A stretch of DNA of 38,622 nt from an uncultured Prevotellaceae bacterium (GTDB lineage Bacteria; Bacteroidota; Bacteroidia; Bacteroidales; Bacteroidaceae), in contig CAMVFC010000018.1 in the NCBI GenBank assembly GCA_947166655.1, forward strand, positions 1 through 38,622, in the 5' to 3' direction. The notes under the pieces were generated by a model. It had not been told where the DNA came from. It searched no databases and saw only the letters and a list, made by a program, of their open reading frames with translations. The position numbers were made by a program, and so were the translations under genes. Positions 28,673-37,518 of this stretch are shown in pieces (position 1 is the first letter of the stretch; each line of letters opens with the position of its first letter).

Positions 28673-28800
28673 CGAAACCCTTGGGACTTTCATGCAAAAG
28701 TTAAGGAGAAAAGTGTCGAAACCCTTGGGACTTTCATGCAAAAGTTAAGGGGAAAAAGGTCGAAACCCTTGAGACTTTCATGCAAAAGTTAAGGGAAAAA
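28673..28800. repeat. Three tandem copies (about 46-50 bp period) of an imperfect palindrome
   Basis: CGAAACCCTTGGGACTTTCATGCAAAAGTTAAGG x3. Confidence 0.92.
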
Positions 28801-28942
28801 GGAGAAAAAATGGTTGAGAATTGGAAGTCGCGTCACGGCGGTACCACACCGATGGCTCTGGAGAAACGGCCGTTTCCGCTGAGTGTGCGGCAGAGCCTGG
28901 GCTTGGAATGAAGAGGCCGCCCTTTCGGAGCGCACAAAACAA

Positions 28943-28978
28943 AAGCAGGAAATAAGCTGTCGGGCTTACTTCCTGCTT
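28943..28978 (-). terminator. Terminator of rpmE2
   Basis: AAGCAGGAAATAAGC...GCTTACTTCCTGCTT hairpin; minus strand continues TTTTGTTTTG. Confidence 0.75.
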
Positions 28979-29001
28979 GAACGTTTTTGCAGAGCCGGAG
29001 C

Positions 29002-29253
29002 TTATTTGCGGCTCTTGGCGTAGCGGCTCATGAACTTGTCGACGCGACCAGCGGTGTCGACGAGCTTGCTCTTGCCCGTGTAGAAGGGGTGCGAGCTGGA
29101 AGAGATTTCGAGCTTCACTACGGGATAAGTCTCGCCTTCAAATTCCACCGTGTCAGTGGTCTTGGCGGTAGAACGGCTCAGGAACATGTCGCCATTGCTC
29201 ATGTCCTTGAACACCACGGGGCGATAGTTGTCGGGATGAATACCTTGTTTCAT
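29002..29253 (-). CDS. rpmE2: 50S ribosomal protein L31 type B
   Basis: [83 protein letters not shown]. Confidence 0.95.
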   Translation of the reverse strand: MKQGIHPDNYRPVVFKDMSNGDMFLSRSTAKTTDTVEFEGETYPVVKLEISSSSHPFYTGKSKLVDTAGRVDKFMSRYAKSRK

Positions 29254-29274
29254 TGTTTTGTTTGAGTAGTTTTG

Positions 29275-29325
29275 GCCGGGCTTGTGTACCGGCGGATGAG
29301 TAATGTGCTGGGCTTGTGTACCAGC
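29275..29325 (-). ncRNA. Candidate structured 5' leader of rpmE2: two hairpins with identical loop
   Basis: Minus strand GCTGG-TACACAAGC-CCAGC and GCCGG-TACACAAGC-CCGGC, 13 nt apart. Confidence 0.6.
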
Positions 29326-29343
29326 GTTCGTTATTTTGCGGCG

Positions 29344-29351
29344 CAAAAATA
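29344..29351 (-). promoter_or_regulatory. -7 element TATTTTTG for rpmE2
   Basis: Minus strand TATTTTTG matches TAnnTTTG; a TTG lies about 20 nt upstream. Confidence 0.5.
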
Positions 29352-29442
29352 CAGCTTTTCTTCGAGACTGCCAAGGGAAATGCAAAAAAATAATTATATG
29401 TTACCTTAAACATATCGTTTCATAAAATATTTCCGTTTATCA

Positions 29443-29480
29443 TGTGGCGAAATAAACTCTTTTGCTTAAATTTGTGGCGA
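29443..29480 (+). promoter_or_regulatory. 30-bp-spaced direct repeats TGTGGCGA overlapping a TAAATTTG -7 element
   Basis: TGTGGCGA at 29443 and 29473; TAAATTTG at 29467-29474. Confidence 0.5.
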
Positions 29481-29522
29481 CAAATAAATTATTCACTTTG
29501 CTAAAACCTATCTAAGAATCTC

Positions 29523-32219
29523 ATGATTAAAAGGGTAAAGTTCACAACCGTTGTGTGCTGCCTGGTTTCATCAGTCTTTGCGCAACTGCCTCAGACCCCT
29601 ACCAGCCAGAAAACACCCGACGAAGACAACGCGGACTTCACCTTCACCGAGTCGCAACTCGATGAAGACAATGAAGCCGCGCAGACTGTTTCGGCTCTCG
29701 TGGCCACGAAGAGCGACCCCTATCTCTCCGAGGTCGGCTATCTCTTCAGCCCCATGCGCTTCCGCGTCAGGGCACTGGACAACCAGTACAACCAGACCTA
29801 TCTGAACGGCATCATGTTCAACGACCTGGAGCGTGGACGCTTTAGCTACAGCATGATAGGCGGCCTGAACAGTATCGTCAACCCCAACCGCGAGGGCGTA
29901 GCTCCCTTTGAAGCCACCACGTTCGGTCTGCCCACCATCGGCGGAGCCACCAGCATCAACATGCGTGCCGGGTCGCAGCGGCAGGGCAACCAGCTGACGC
30001 TCTCGGCCTGCAACCGCAACTATGTGGCGCGTGCAGCCTACAGCTACTCCTCCGGATTCAATGCCAACGGCTGGGCTTTCTCCGCAGCGCTGGCTTACCG
30101 ATGGGCCAAGGAAGGCGTCATCCCCGGAACGTTCTATAACTCGCTCAGCTACTACTTCGGCGTGGAGAAGAAACTCGGCGACAAGCATTCTCTCTCCTTC
30201 GTCACCTTCGGTTCACCCACCGAGCGTGGTCAGCAGACGGCCTCTACCGAGGAAGCCTACTGGCTGGCCAACTCGCATTACTACAACCCGAACTGGGGCT
30301 ATCAGAACGGAGAGAAACGCAACAGCCGCATAGTCAATGACTTCGAGCCGACTGCCATCCTCACGTGGGACTTCAATATCAACGAGCGCACCAAGCTCAC
30401 CACTTCTGCCGGATTCCGCTACTCAATGTACAGCAGCACGGCTCTGGGATGGAACGGAAATGCCTATGACCCGCGTCCCGACTACTACAAGAATCTGCCC
30501 TCCAGCGTCTTTGACGTCTATGATCCTACCAAGAACAATGGCAATTATTTTGAGGAACACCCCTATTTCCTCGACCAGTGGCAGACTCTTTATAACTACT
30601 GGACATCGTCGAAGGCCAACCGTCAGGTGAACTGGGACCGTATGTACTACGTCAACCGCCAGGAGGCTGCGGCCGGAGGCGAAGCGCTCTACTATCAGGA
30701 ACGCAGGCACAACAACCAGATGGTCTTCGCCCTGAGCACCGTACTCAACCAGACCATAGGCAAGAACAGCCACTACAGCCTCGGTCTGCAGCTTAATTCC
30801 ACCAAGGGCATGCACTACAAAACCATGTACGACCTGCTCGGTGCCACCAGTTTCACGGATTATGATAAGTTCGCCGCCAACGACTACGGACGTTGGAGCG
30901 ACGAGGCACAGAACGACCTGCGCCATCGCGACCGTAAGATTGGCGTCGGCGACCGCTTTGGCTATGACTATAATATCTATGTGGAGCAAGCCAAGTTGTG
31001 GGGACAATACCTCTACAACACAGGCAAGTGGAACTTCGGCCTCGGCGCGAACGCCACAGGGACGATGTTCGAGCGCGAAGGCCTGATGCAGAACGGACGT
31101 GCCCCGGAGCACTCCTTCGGCACCAGCAAGTGGGCCCGCTTCTTCGGCGGTGGCGCCAAGGTGCGCATCGCCTTCAATCCCACTGGCAACCACCGTATCT
31201 CCTTGGGCGCAGGGTGGGATACCGAAGCCCCGATGCCGGCCAACAGCTTTGTGGCTCCGCGTATGCAGAACAACTTCGTGGACAACCTGACCCTCGAGAA
31301 TATCTTTAACGCCGAACTGGCATACGACTTCCGCTTCGGGCCCCTCACGGGCCGCGTAGCCGGCTTCGCAACGAAGTTCCAGAACGGCGTGGAGCAGACG
31401 GCTTTCTATAACGACTCAGAGGAACGCTTTACCTATCTCACGATGTCGGACATCGATCGCCTGCACTACGGCGTGGAGGCCGCTCTGAATCTGCGTGTCA
31501 ACACGCATCTGAGCTTCAACCTCATCGGTACCATCAGCGATGCCAAGTACGATAACAACCCGATGGCACAGCTCGCCTACGAAGGCTCTAACGAGGAAAC
31601 CATTCAGAAAATCAACACGTGGGTCAATCCTGTCACGGGCAATCAGATGCCCCTGCGCGTGATTGCCGACGGCATGAAAGTCAACGGCACCCCGCTTACG
31701 GCGGCCAGCATCGGACTCGACTATAACATCAACGGATGGTTCTTCGAGCTGAAACTGAACTACTACGATCGCGTCTATGTAGGCTTCTCGCAGTACCGAC
31801 GCCTCAGCAATGTGCTGACCAACTATGTGAGCGAACAGACCACGACCGACGCTGGCACACAGTGGCAGTACATGGTCACACGCGACGAGCTCAACGAGAA
31901 CGGCGGCGTGCTCTTCAACGGAGAGACGGGCAAGATGGAGTACACCTACAGTCCCGAACAGGAGAAGTTCGACGGCGGCTTCATGCTCGATGCTTCCATC
32001 GGACACTTGCTGCGCTTCCGCAACGGTCGCTCGCTGAGCATCAACCTGAGCGTGAACAATATCCTTAATAATACGAACATGCGCACGGGAGGCTATGAGC
32101 AGAATCGAGACGACCACTACAGCACGGGTGAGCTTCGCCCGTACAAGTTCTCGAAGAACTCCAAGTACTACTATGCCAACGCATTCAACGCTTTCCTCAA
32201 TCTCGGTTTCCGCTTCTAA
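29523..32219 (+). CDS. TonB-dependent receptor-like outer-membrane protein
   Basis: 898 aa; signal peptide; plug-like YLNGIMFNDLERGRFSYSMIGGLNSIV; long aromatic beta-barrel with C-terminal NLGFRF. Confidence 0.88.
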   Translation: MIKRVKFTTVVCCLVSSVFAQLPQTPTSQKTPDEDNADFTFTESQLDEDNEAAQTVSALVATKSDPYLSEVGYLFSPMRFRVRALDNQYNQTYLNGIMFNDLERGRFSYSMIGGLNSIVNPNREGVAPFEATTFGLPTIGGATSINMRAGSQRQGNQLTLSACNRNYVARAAYSYSSGFNANGWAFSAALAYRWAKEGVIPGTFYNSLSYYFGVEKKLGDKHSLSFVTFGSPTERGQQTASTEEAYWLANSHYYNPNWGYQNGEKRNSRIVNDFEPTAILTWDFNINERTKLTTSAGFRYSMYSSTALGWNGNAYDPRPDYYKNLPSSVFDVYDPTKNNGNYFEEHPYFLDQWQTLYNYWTSSKANRQVNWDRMYYVNRQEAAAGGEALYYQERRHNNQMVFALSTVLNQTIGKNSHYSLGLQLNSTKGMHYKTMYDLLGATSFTDYDKFAANDYGRWSDEAQNDLRHRDRKIGVGDRFGYDYNIYVEQAKLWGQYLYNTGKWNFGLGANATGTMFEREGLMQNGRAPEHSFGTSKWARFFGGGAKVRIAFNPTGNHRISLGAGWDTEAPMPANSFVAPRMQNNFVDNLTLENIFNAELAYDFRFGPLTGRVAGFATKFQNGVEQTAFYNDSEERFTYLTMSDIDRLHYGVEAALNLRVNTHLSFNLIGTISDAKYDNNPMAQLAYEGSNEETIQKINTWVNPVTGNQMPLRVIADGMKVNGTPLTAASIGLDYNINGWFFELKLNYYDRVYVGFSQYRRLSNVLTNYVSEQTTTDAGTQWQYMVTRDELNENGGVLFNGETGKMEYTYSPEQEKFDGGFMLDASIGHLLRFRNGRSLSINLSVNNILNNTNMRTGGYEQNRDDHYSTGELRPYKFSKNSKYYYANAFNAFLNLGFRF

Positions 32220-32238
32220 TCAACTATTATAGACAGTC

Positions 32239-33111
32239 ATGAAGAAAAACAAGTATATCCTTCTCGCACTTGCCCTCGTCTCTGCAATGGGCTTTGTTGC
32301 ATGTGCCGACCCTGATGAGCCGCCAGTGCTGGCAGATGGTGCCGAAGCAGGCATCACGTCGACGGAGTCTGTCGGCGACGTGAATACCACCATCACAGAA
32401 CTCAAGTCCACTTATCGCACCGCCATGACTTCCAACAACCAGTTCGTCCGTGTCGAGGACAACCAGGTCTTCGAGGGCATTGTCGTGGCCAACGACGTCT
32501 CGGGCAATCTCTATCAGACGCTCCTCCTGCGCCAGGTGGACACAGACCAGTTTATCCAAGTGGGCATCAAGAATACGCATCTCTGCCCCTACTTCCCTCT
32601 CGGACAGAACGTGCGCATCAACCTCAAAGACCTCTATATCGGCAACTATAGCTATGTGCCCAAGGTGGGTCAGCCCTATTACACCAGTGCGGGCAACCTG
32701 CGCCTTGGCCCGATGCTTCTGGAACTCTGTCGCACGAAGGTTCAACTCGTGGAGAGCCCGGGCGAGGACAAGGTGAAAGCCGCCCTGACGCCTATCGAGG
32801 CCGACGACTCCTGGCTGGCTTCCAACCGCGATGTCGACCACACGCCCGTCCTGGCCACCGTCGAGGGGACCCTCAATGCTGCCGACGGCAAGCTCACTTT
32901 CGCCCCCTACGAGGAGCACGATGCCGGCTATGGCGTCAACAGGGCCATGAAGGTCGGCTCGCAAACCATTCAGGTGCGCACCTCCACCCGCAACGAAGTC
33001 TCCTTCACGGTGATGCCCCAGGGGCGCGTACGCATCACGGGTATGCTCACCTACTACGGCAGTGAATGGCAGCTGACCATGCGCGATCTCAAGGATCTGC
33101 AAACCCTTTAA
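32239..33111 (+). CDS. DUF5689-like lipoprotein
   Basis: Lipobox GFVACAD; VFEGIVVANDVSGNLYQTLLLRQVDTDQFIQVGI OB-fold-like strand pattern. Confidence 0.75.
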   Translation: MKKNKYILLALALVSAMGFVACADPDEPPVLADGAEAGITSTESVGDVNTTITELKSTYRTAMTSNNQFVRVEDNQVFEGIVVANDVSGNLYQTLLLRQVDTDQFIQVGIKNTHLCPYFPLGQNVRINLKDLYIGNYSYVPKVGQPYYTSAGNLRLGPMLLELCRTKVQLVESPGEDKVKAALTPIEADDSWLASNRDVDHTPVLATVEGTLNAADGKLTFAPYEEHDAGYGVNRAMKVGSQTIQVRTSTRNEVSFTVMPQGRVRITGMLTYYGSEWQLTMRDLKDLQTL

Positions 33112-33171
33112 GCCTCCTCTCTTTTCCACATTCATAATCACACAGTAAATAACAAAATCATATACTTCCTT

Positions 33172-35382
33172 ATGAAAAAGTATTTTTCCTTCCTGTTGAT
33201 GGCGATGGCTGTCCTCGCCTTCACCGCCTGCGAGGATGTTCCCGAACCCTATCGCGTCAATACTGAAAAGACAGCGACTGACGTTCTGTTGAGCGAGAGT
33301 TTCGCAACGTCTCTGGGCAAGTTCAATTCCGTGTCGGCCAGCGGTGACTTAAGCTGGTACACGGACTATAGCAGTGCCGTAATTACGGGCTACAAAGATT
33401 TCAACGGAGACGGCTCCAAGGAAAATCAGGCTGGCGTCACCTATCTTGTAGGTCCTGCCATCGACCTGGCAGAAGTCGAAGAGGCATACGTCAGCCTCAG
33501 CCAGGCCATCAATTATCAGAAGACCACGATCGAAGAAGACCATAAACTTCTGTTCAGCGAAGACTACGCCGGCGATGTGAACACTGCCACCTGGGTGGAA
33601 CTGCCCCTGAGCTTCAACGGCGTGGGCGGCAGCTTCACGTTTGCCGACCAGCAGGTGCAGCTTCCTGCTTCCTGCATGGGCAAGAAGATTGTGATCGCCC
33701 TGAAGCACACGGCTCACGAAAGCTATTCCAGCACCTGGGAAGTGAAGAACCTGAAGGTGCAGAAGGGCAAAGCCAGCAGCGGCGGTGAGCAGCCGAAGCC
33801 TGCAGAAGGCGAGGGCAGCGGTACGGCAGAGGATCCCTACAACGTAGCCGCCGTGCTCAGCCTCATCCAGACCCTCGGTGCCGATGTCAACAGCTCAGAG
33901 ATTTACATGAAGGGTATCGTCTCCGAGATCAAGAGCATCGACACGGGCAACTATGGCAATGCTGAGTATTATATCTCCGACGATGGCACGACGGCCAATC
34001 AGCTGTTGGTCTATCGCGGCTATGGCCTGAACGGCGATAAGTTCAAGTCCGAGTCCGACCTGAATGTCGGCGACACGGTAGTGATTGTCGGTAAGGTCGT
34101 GAACTTCAAGGGCAATACGCCCGAGGTGACCACCGGCAGCAAGATCTTCAGTCTCAATGGCGAAGGCGGCAGCGTGGCGCCCACGCCCACAGGCGAGGCC
34201 AAGGGCGACGGCACACAGGCCAACCCCTACAACGTGGCTGCAGCCCTGGCTGCCATCGAGAAGTTGGGCGCTGATGTCAACAGCCCCGAAGTATATATTA
34301 AAGGTATTATCTCTGAGATCAAGAACATCGACACCGGCAGCTTTGGCAATGCCGAGTACTACATCTCTGACGATGGCACCAAGGCCGGACAGCTGCTGGT
34401 CTACCGCGGCTACGGTCTGAACGGCGACAAATTCAAGGCAGAGAATGACATCAAGGTCGGCGACGAAGTCGTCATCTTGGGTAAGCTCGTCAACTTCAGG
34501 GGCAACACGCCCGAGGTGACCACGGGCAGCAAGATCGTCTCCATCAACGGCACAGGCGGCACTCCCGGTCCCGACCCTCAGCCCACAGGTGAAGCCAAGG
34601 GCGACGGCTCGCTGGAGAATCCCTTCAACAGCGTCGCAGCCAATGCTGTGGCGACAGCCCTTGCCGCCGGTGCCAAGACCGACGAGTACTATTATATCAG
34701 CGGCAAGGTAGCCTCTGTCAGAGAGCAGTACGGCACAAAGTTCGGAAATGCCACCTTCTACATCTCCGATGACGGCACGGCCAATGGCCAGTTCCTTGTC
34801 TATCGCGCACTCTACCTCAATAACGAGAAGTACACCGAAGGCACGCTTCTGCAGCCAGGCGACGACGTCGTCGTGTATGCCAGACTGACGAACTACAATG
34901 GCAATACGCCCGAGACGGCTCAGGGCGAAGGCTATCTCTATTCGCTTGTCAGCAATTCCACTCCCGTCGACCCGAATCCCGAAGACCCGCAGGCAGAGCC
35001 TCAGGGCGGTGTCGTCACCTTCACGGCAGGCACAGACACGGGCACGCAGACGAATGCAGGCGCTGGCTCCGACGAACTCACCAAGGGCGGCATCACCATT
35101 TCCGTCACCAAGGGAGCCCTGGCAGCAGCGCAGTACCGCACGGCCAAGGGAGCCACGATGACCATCACCTCGGCTTCGGCTAAGATCAAGGGCGTGAAGT
35201 TTGTCTGCTCTGCTGAAGGCACCGAGCAGTATGGCCCCGGATGCTTCGATGCGCAGGACGGCTACAGCTACGAGGGCAATATCGGGCAGTGGACAGGTCT
35301 GGCACAGTCTGTGCAGTTCACGGCCTCAGCCGCACAGGTGCGTGCCACAGAGATTATCATTACGCTCGAAACAGCAGAATAA
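33172..35382 (+). CDS. Lipoprotein with three OB-fold (DUF6359-like) repeats and C-terminal W-T-G beta domain
   Basis: Lipobox AFTACED; three repeats containing NAEYYISDDGTTANQLLVYRGYGLNGDKF or similar. Confidence 0.8.
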   Translation: MKKYFSFLLMAMAVLAFTACEDVPEPYRVNTEKTATDVLLSESFATSLGKFNSVSASGDLSWYTDYSSAVITGYKDFNGDGSKENQAGVTYLVGPAIDLAEVEEAYVSLSQAINYQKTTIEEDHKLLFSEDYAGDVNTATWVELPLSFNGVGGSFTFADQQVQLPASCMGKKIVIALKHTAHESYSSTWEVKNLKVQKGKASSGGEQPKPAEGEGSGTAEDPYNVAAVLSLIQTLGADVNSSEIYMKGIVSEIKSIDTGNYGNAEYYISDDGTTANQLLVYRGYGLNGDKFKSESDLNVGDTVVIVGKVVNFKGNTPEVTTGSKIFSLNGEGGSVAPTPTGEAKGDGTQANPYNVAAALAAIEKLGADVNSPEVYIKGIISEIKNIDTGSFGNAEYYISDDGTKAGQLLVYRGYGLNGDKFKAENDIKVGDEVVILGKLVNFRGNTPEVTTGSKIVSINGTGGTPGPDPQPTGEAKGDGSLENPFNSVAANAVATALAAGAKTDEYYYISGKVASVREQYGTKFGNATFYISDDGTANGQFLVYRALYLNNEKYTEGTLLQPGDDVVVYARLTNYNGNTPETAQGEGYLYSLVSNSTPVDPNPEDPQAEPQGGVVTFTAGTDTGTQTNAGAGSDELTKGGITISVTKGALAAAQYRTAKGATMTITSASAKIKGVKFVCSAEGTEQYGPGCFDAQDGYSYEGNIGQWTGLAQSVQFTASAAQVRATEIIITLETAE

Positions 35383-35394
35383 TTCTTTCACTGA

Positions 35395-36312
35395 ATGCAT
35401 AAGCATCCTCTCTTATATGTTGTATTGGCAGTGGCCGTTCTGCTGACGGCCATCGCCTGCAACAACGAAGACGACGGTCCCAACCTGCTGCCCAACGGAC
35501 AGCAGACAGGGCCGACGGTCGTCCTGGAACCCGACGAAAAGATGGTGGCCGCACGGCTTGAAGTGCCGACGCTCAAAGCAGGCAACAAGTTCGTCTATCA
35601 CTCCACGAAGGTGGACGGTCGCGATGTTCTGACTTACTGCCTCGAGTTCGACCCTGCCAAGATGCACTCCCGCTGGGTGGCCTTCCGTTTCGATGGCGAC
35701 ACGCGCGGCAGAGGCAATGTAGGCCGGACGGAAGCCTGGGGTGACGACCCTCAGCTTCCCACGTCGATGCATGTCGGCACCAACTATTTCGGTTCGCCTT
35801 ACAACCGCGGGCACTTATGTGCCAGTTACGACCGTCAATACAGCGTCGAGGCCAACGCGCAGACGTTCTATATGAGCAATATGAGTCCGCAGGTGGGAGA
35901 CTTCAATGCCTACTACTGGACGACGCTCGAGCAGCTCGTGCAGGACTGCGGACGTCTGGCCTCGTTTGCAGACACACTTTATGTCGTCAAGGGAGGATAC
36001 ATCGACGACGAGGAAGACCTCTTCGGTTACCTGACTCGCCCCAACGGGAAGAAGATGGCCATCCCTGGACACTACTTCATGGCTCTGCTGCGCGTCAAAA
36101 AAGGCAGCTACACCAGTATCGCCTTCTGGACCACCAACGACAGTCATGGCTATCGCAACAATAACTATGCCCCGCGTTCCGTTATCCGCAAAGATGCCAT
36201 CTCTGTGGCGCGGCTGGAGCAGCTCACGGGCATCGACTTCTTCCACAACTTGCCAGACAACATTGAGAAATCAGTCGAGGCTACCTTCGACTTCAATACA
36301 TGGAATATATGA
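35395..36312 (+). CDS. DNA/RNA non-specific endonuclease lipoprotein (His-Me finger)
   Basis: Lipobox LTAIACN; YNRGHLCASYDRQYS...TFYMSNMSPQVGDFNAYYWTTLEQLV. Confidence 0.88.
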   Translation: MHKHPLLYVVLAVAVLLTAIACNNEDDGPNLLPNGQQTGPTVVLEPDEKMVAARLEVPTLKAGNKFVYHSTKVDGRDVLTYCLEFDPAKMHSRWVAFRFDGDTRGRGNVGRTEAWGDDPQLPTSMHVGTNYFGSPYNRGHLCASYDRQYSVEANAQTFYMSNMSPQVGDFNAYYWTTLEQLVQDCGRLASFADTLYVVKGGYIDDEEDLFGYLTRPNGKKMAIPGHYFMALLRVKKGSYTSIAFWTTNDSHGYRNNNYAPRSVIRKDAISVARLEQLTGIDFFHNLPDNIEKSVEATFDFNTWNI

Positions 36313-37343
36313 GAAAGCATCTTTTCCTTCTCCTCCTCCTCATGACCCTGGGAGTGACGGCTCAGGCGCAGGACAAGCGTATCGGCATGTACGCCATCGG
36401 ATTCTACAACTTGGAGAATCTCTTTGATACCCAGCACGATGAGGGCAAGAACGACTACGAGTACCTGCCCGACGGAGCCAACAAGTGGAGCAACCTGAAA
36501 TACAGTCACAAGCTCAAGAATATGTCGCGTGTGCTTGCAGAGATGGGCACCGACCGCCTGCGCACCGGTTGTGCCCTCATCGGCGTCAGCGAGGTGGAGA
36601 ATGCCCGCTGCCTCACCGACCTCTGCGCGCAGGAGCCCCTGGCCAAGCGCGGCTTCAAGTTCTGCCACATCGAAGGGCCCGACCGTCGAGGTGTAGACTG
36701 CGGACTGCTCTACAACCCCACCTTCTTCAAGCCCGGTAAGGTCTGGCTGCAGCCCTATGTGCTCAAGGACAAGGACGCGCGTCCCACCCGCGGCTTCCTC
36801 ACCGTGCAGGGTAAACTCGCCGGCGACGACGTCACCGTCATCGTGTGCCACTGGCCCAGCCGCTTCACGGGCAAGGCTGCCCGCGTATGGGCCGGACAGC
36901 AGGTCAAGGCCGAGGTGGACAGCATCCTCAAGGCATCGCCCTCCATGAAGGTCCTCGTCATGGGCGATATGAACGACGATCCCTTTGACGAGTCGATGTC
37001 GAAAGGCCTGCGCGCGCGCCGTAAGATGGCCGACGTGAAGAACGGCGACATGTTCAACCCCTGGTGGCAGATCCTCCTCGACGGACACGGCACGCTCAGC
37101 TATCAGGGCGCCTGGAACCTCTTCGACCAAATTGTCATGAGCGCCAACCTGCTCGATGTCAACAAGAAGAAGACGTACGAGACCCTCACTTTCTTCAAGG
37201 CCGAGATCTTCCGCCGCGACTATCTCCTGCAGACGGAAGGAAAGTATAAAGGTTCGCCCAAGCGCACGCACGCGGGCGGTGTATGGCTCGACGGATACAG
37301 CGACCACCTGCCCGTCGTCACCTACTTCGTGCGCCGAATGTAA
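36309..37343 (+). CDS. Secreted endonuclease/exonuclease/phosphatase family protein
   Basis: GFYNLENLFDTQHDEGKNDYEYLPDGANKWS...VSEVENARCL...VIVCHWPSR...LVMGDMNDDPFDESM; ATGA overlap with upstream gene. Confidence 0.9.
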   Translation: MRKHLFLLLLLMTLGVTAQAQDKRIGMYAIGFYNLENLFDTQHDEGKNDYEYLPDGANKWSNLKYSHKLKNMSRVLAEMGTDRLRTGCALIGVSEVENARCLTDLCAQEPLAKRGFKFCHIEGPDRRGVDCGLLYNPTFFKPGKVWLQPYVLKDKDARPTRGFLTVQGKLAGDDVTVIVCHWPSRFTGKAARVWAGQQVKAEVDSILKASPSMKVLVMGDMNDDPFDESMSKGLRARRKMADVKNGDMFNPWWQILLDGHGTLSYQGAWNLFDQIVMSANLLDVNKKKTYETLTFFKAEIFRRDYLLQTEGKYKGSPKRTHAGGVWLDGYSDHLPVVTYFVRRM

Positions 37344-37449
37344 GGTCTTCGCCGGCACGTTTGCCACGTTTGTCTTGCAAAACCAGCCTATTGTGCCTGC
37401 AGAAAACTTAAAAAACGTTGAAAGAAAGACGTCTCTCGAAGATTTTGTG

Positions 37450-37457
37450 TATCTTTG
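37450..37457 (+). promoter_or_regulatory. -7 element TATCTTTG upstream of fbaA
   Basis: TATCTTTGCACG about 60 nt before the ATG. Confidence 0.6.
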
Positions 37458-37518
37458 CACGTCCAAAGAGAACAGACAGAACACTCATTACAAATTCTAT
37501 AAACAATATTACAACACT

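Noticed and set aside
28673-28800. CRISPR array with ~36-bp repeats
   Set aside because: Only three copies, inter-repeat sequence is 10-14 nt of A/G-rich sequence rather than unique spacers.
28863-28876. Perfect 14-bp palindrome GAAACGGCCGTTTC
   Set aside because: Isolated, no neighbouring promoter or repeat context to support a function.
36165-37484. 439-aa minus-strand ORF opposite the EEP nuclease
   Set aside because: Spans two well-supported plus-strand genes and has shadow-type composition.
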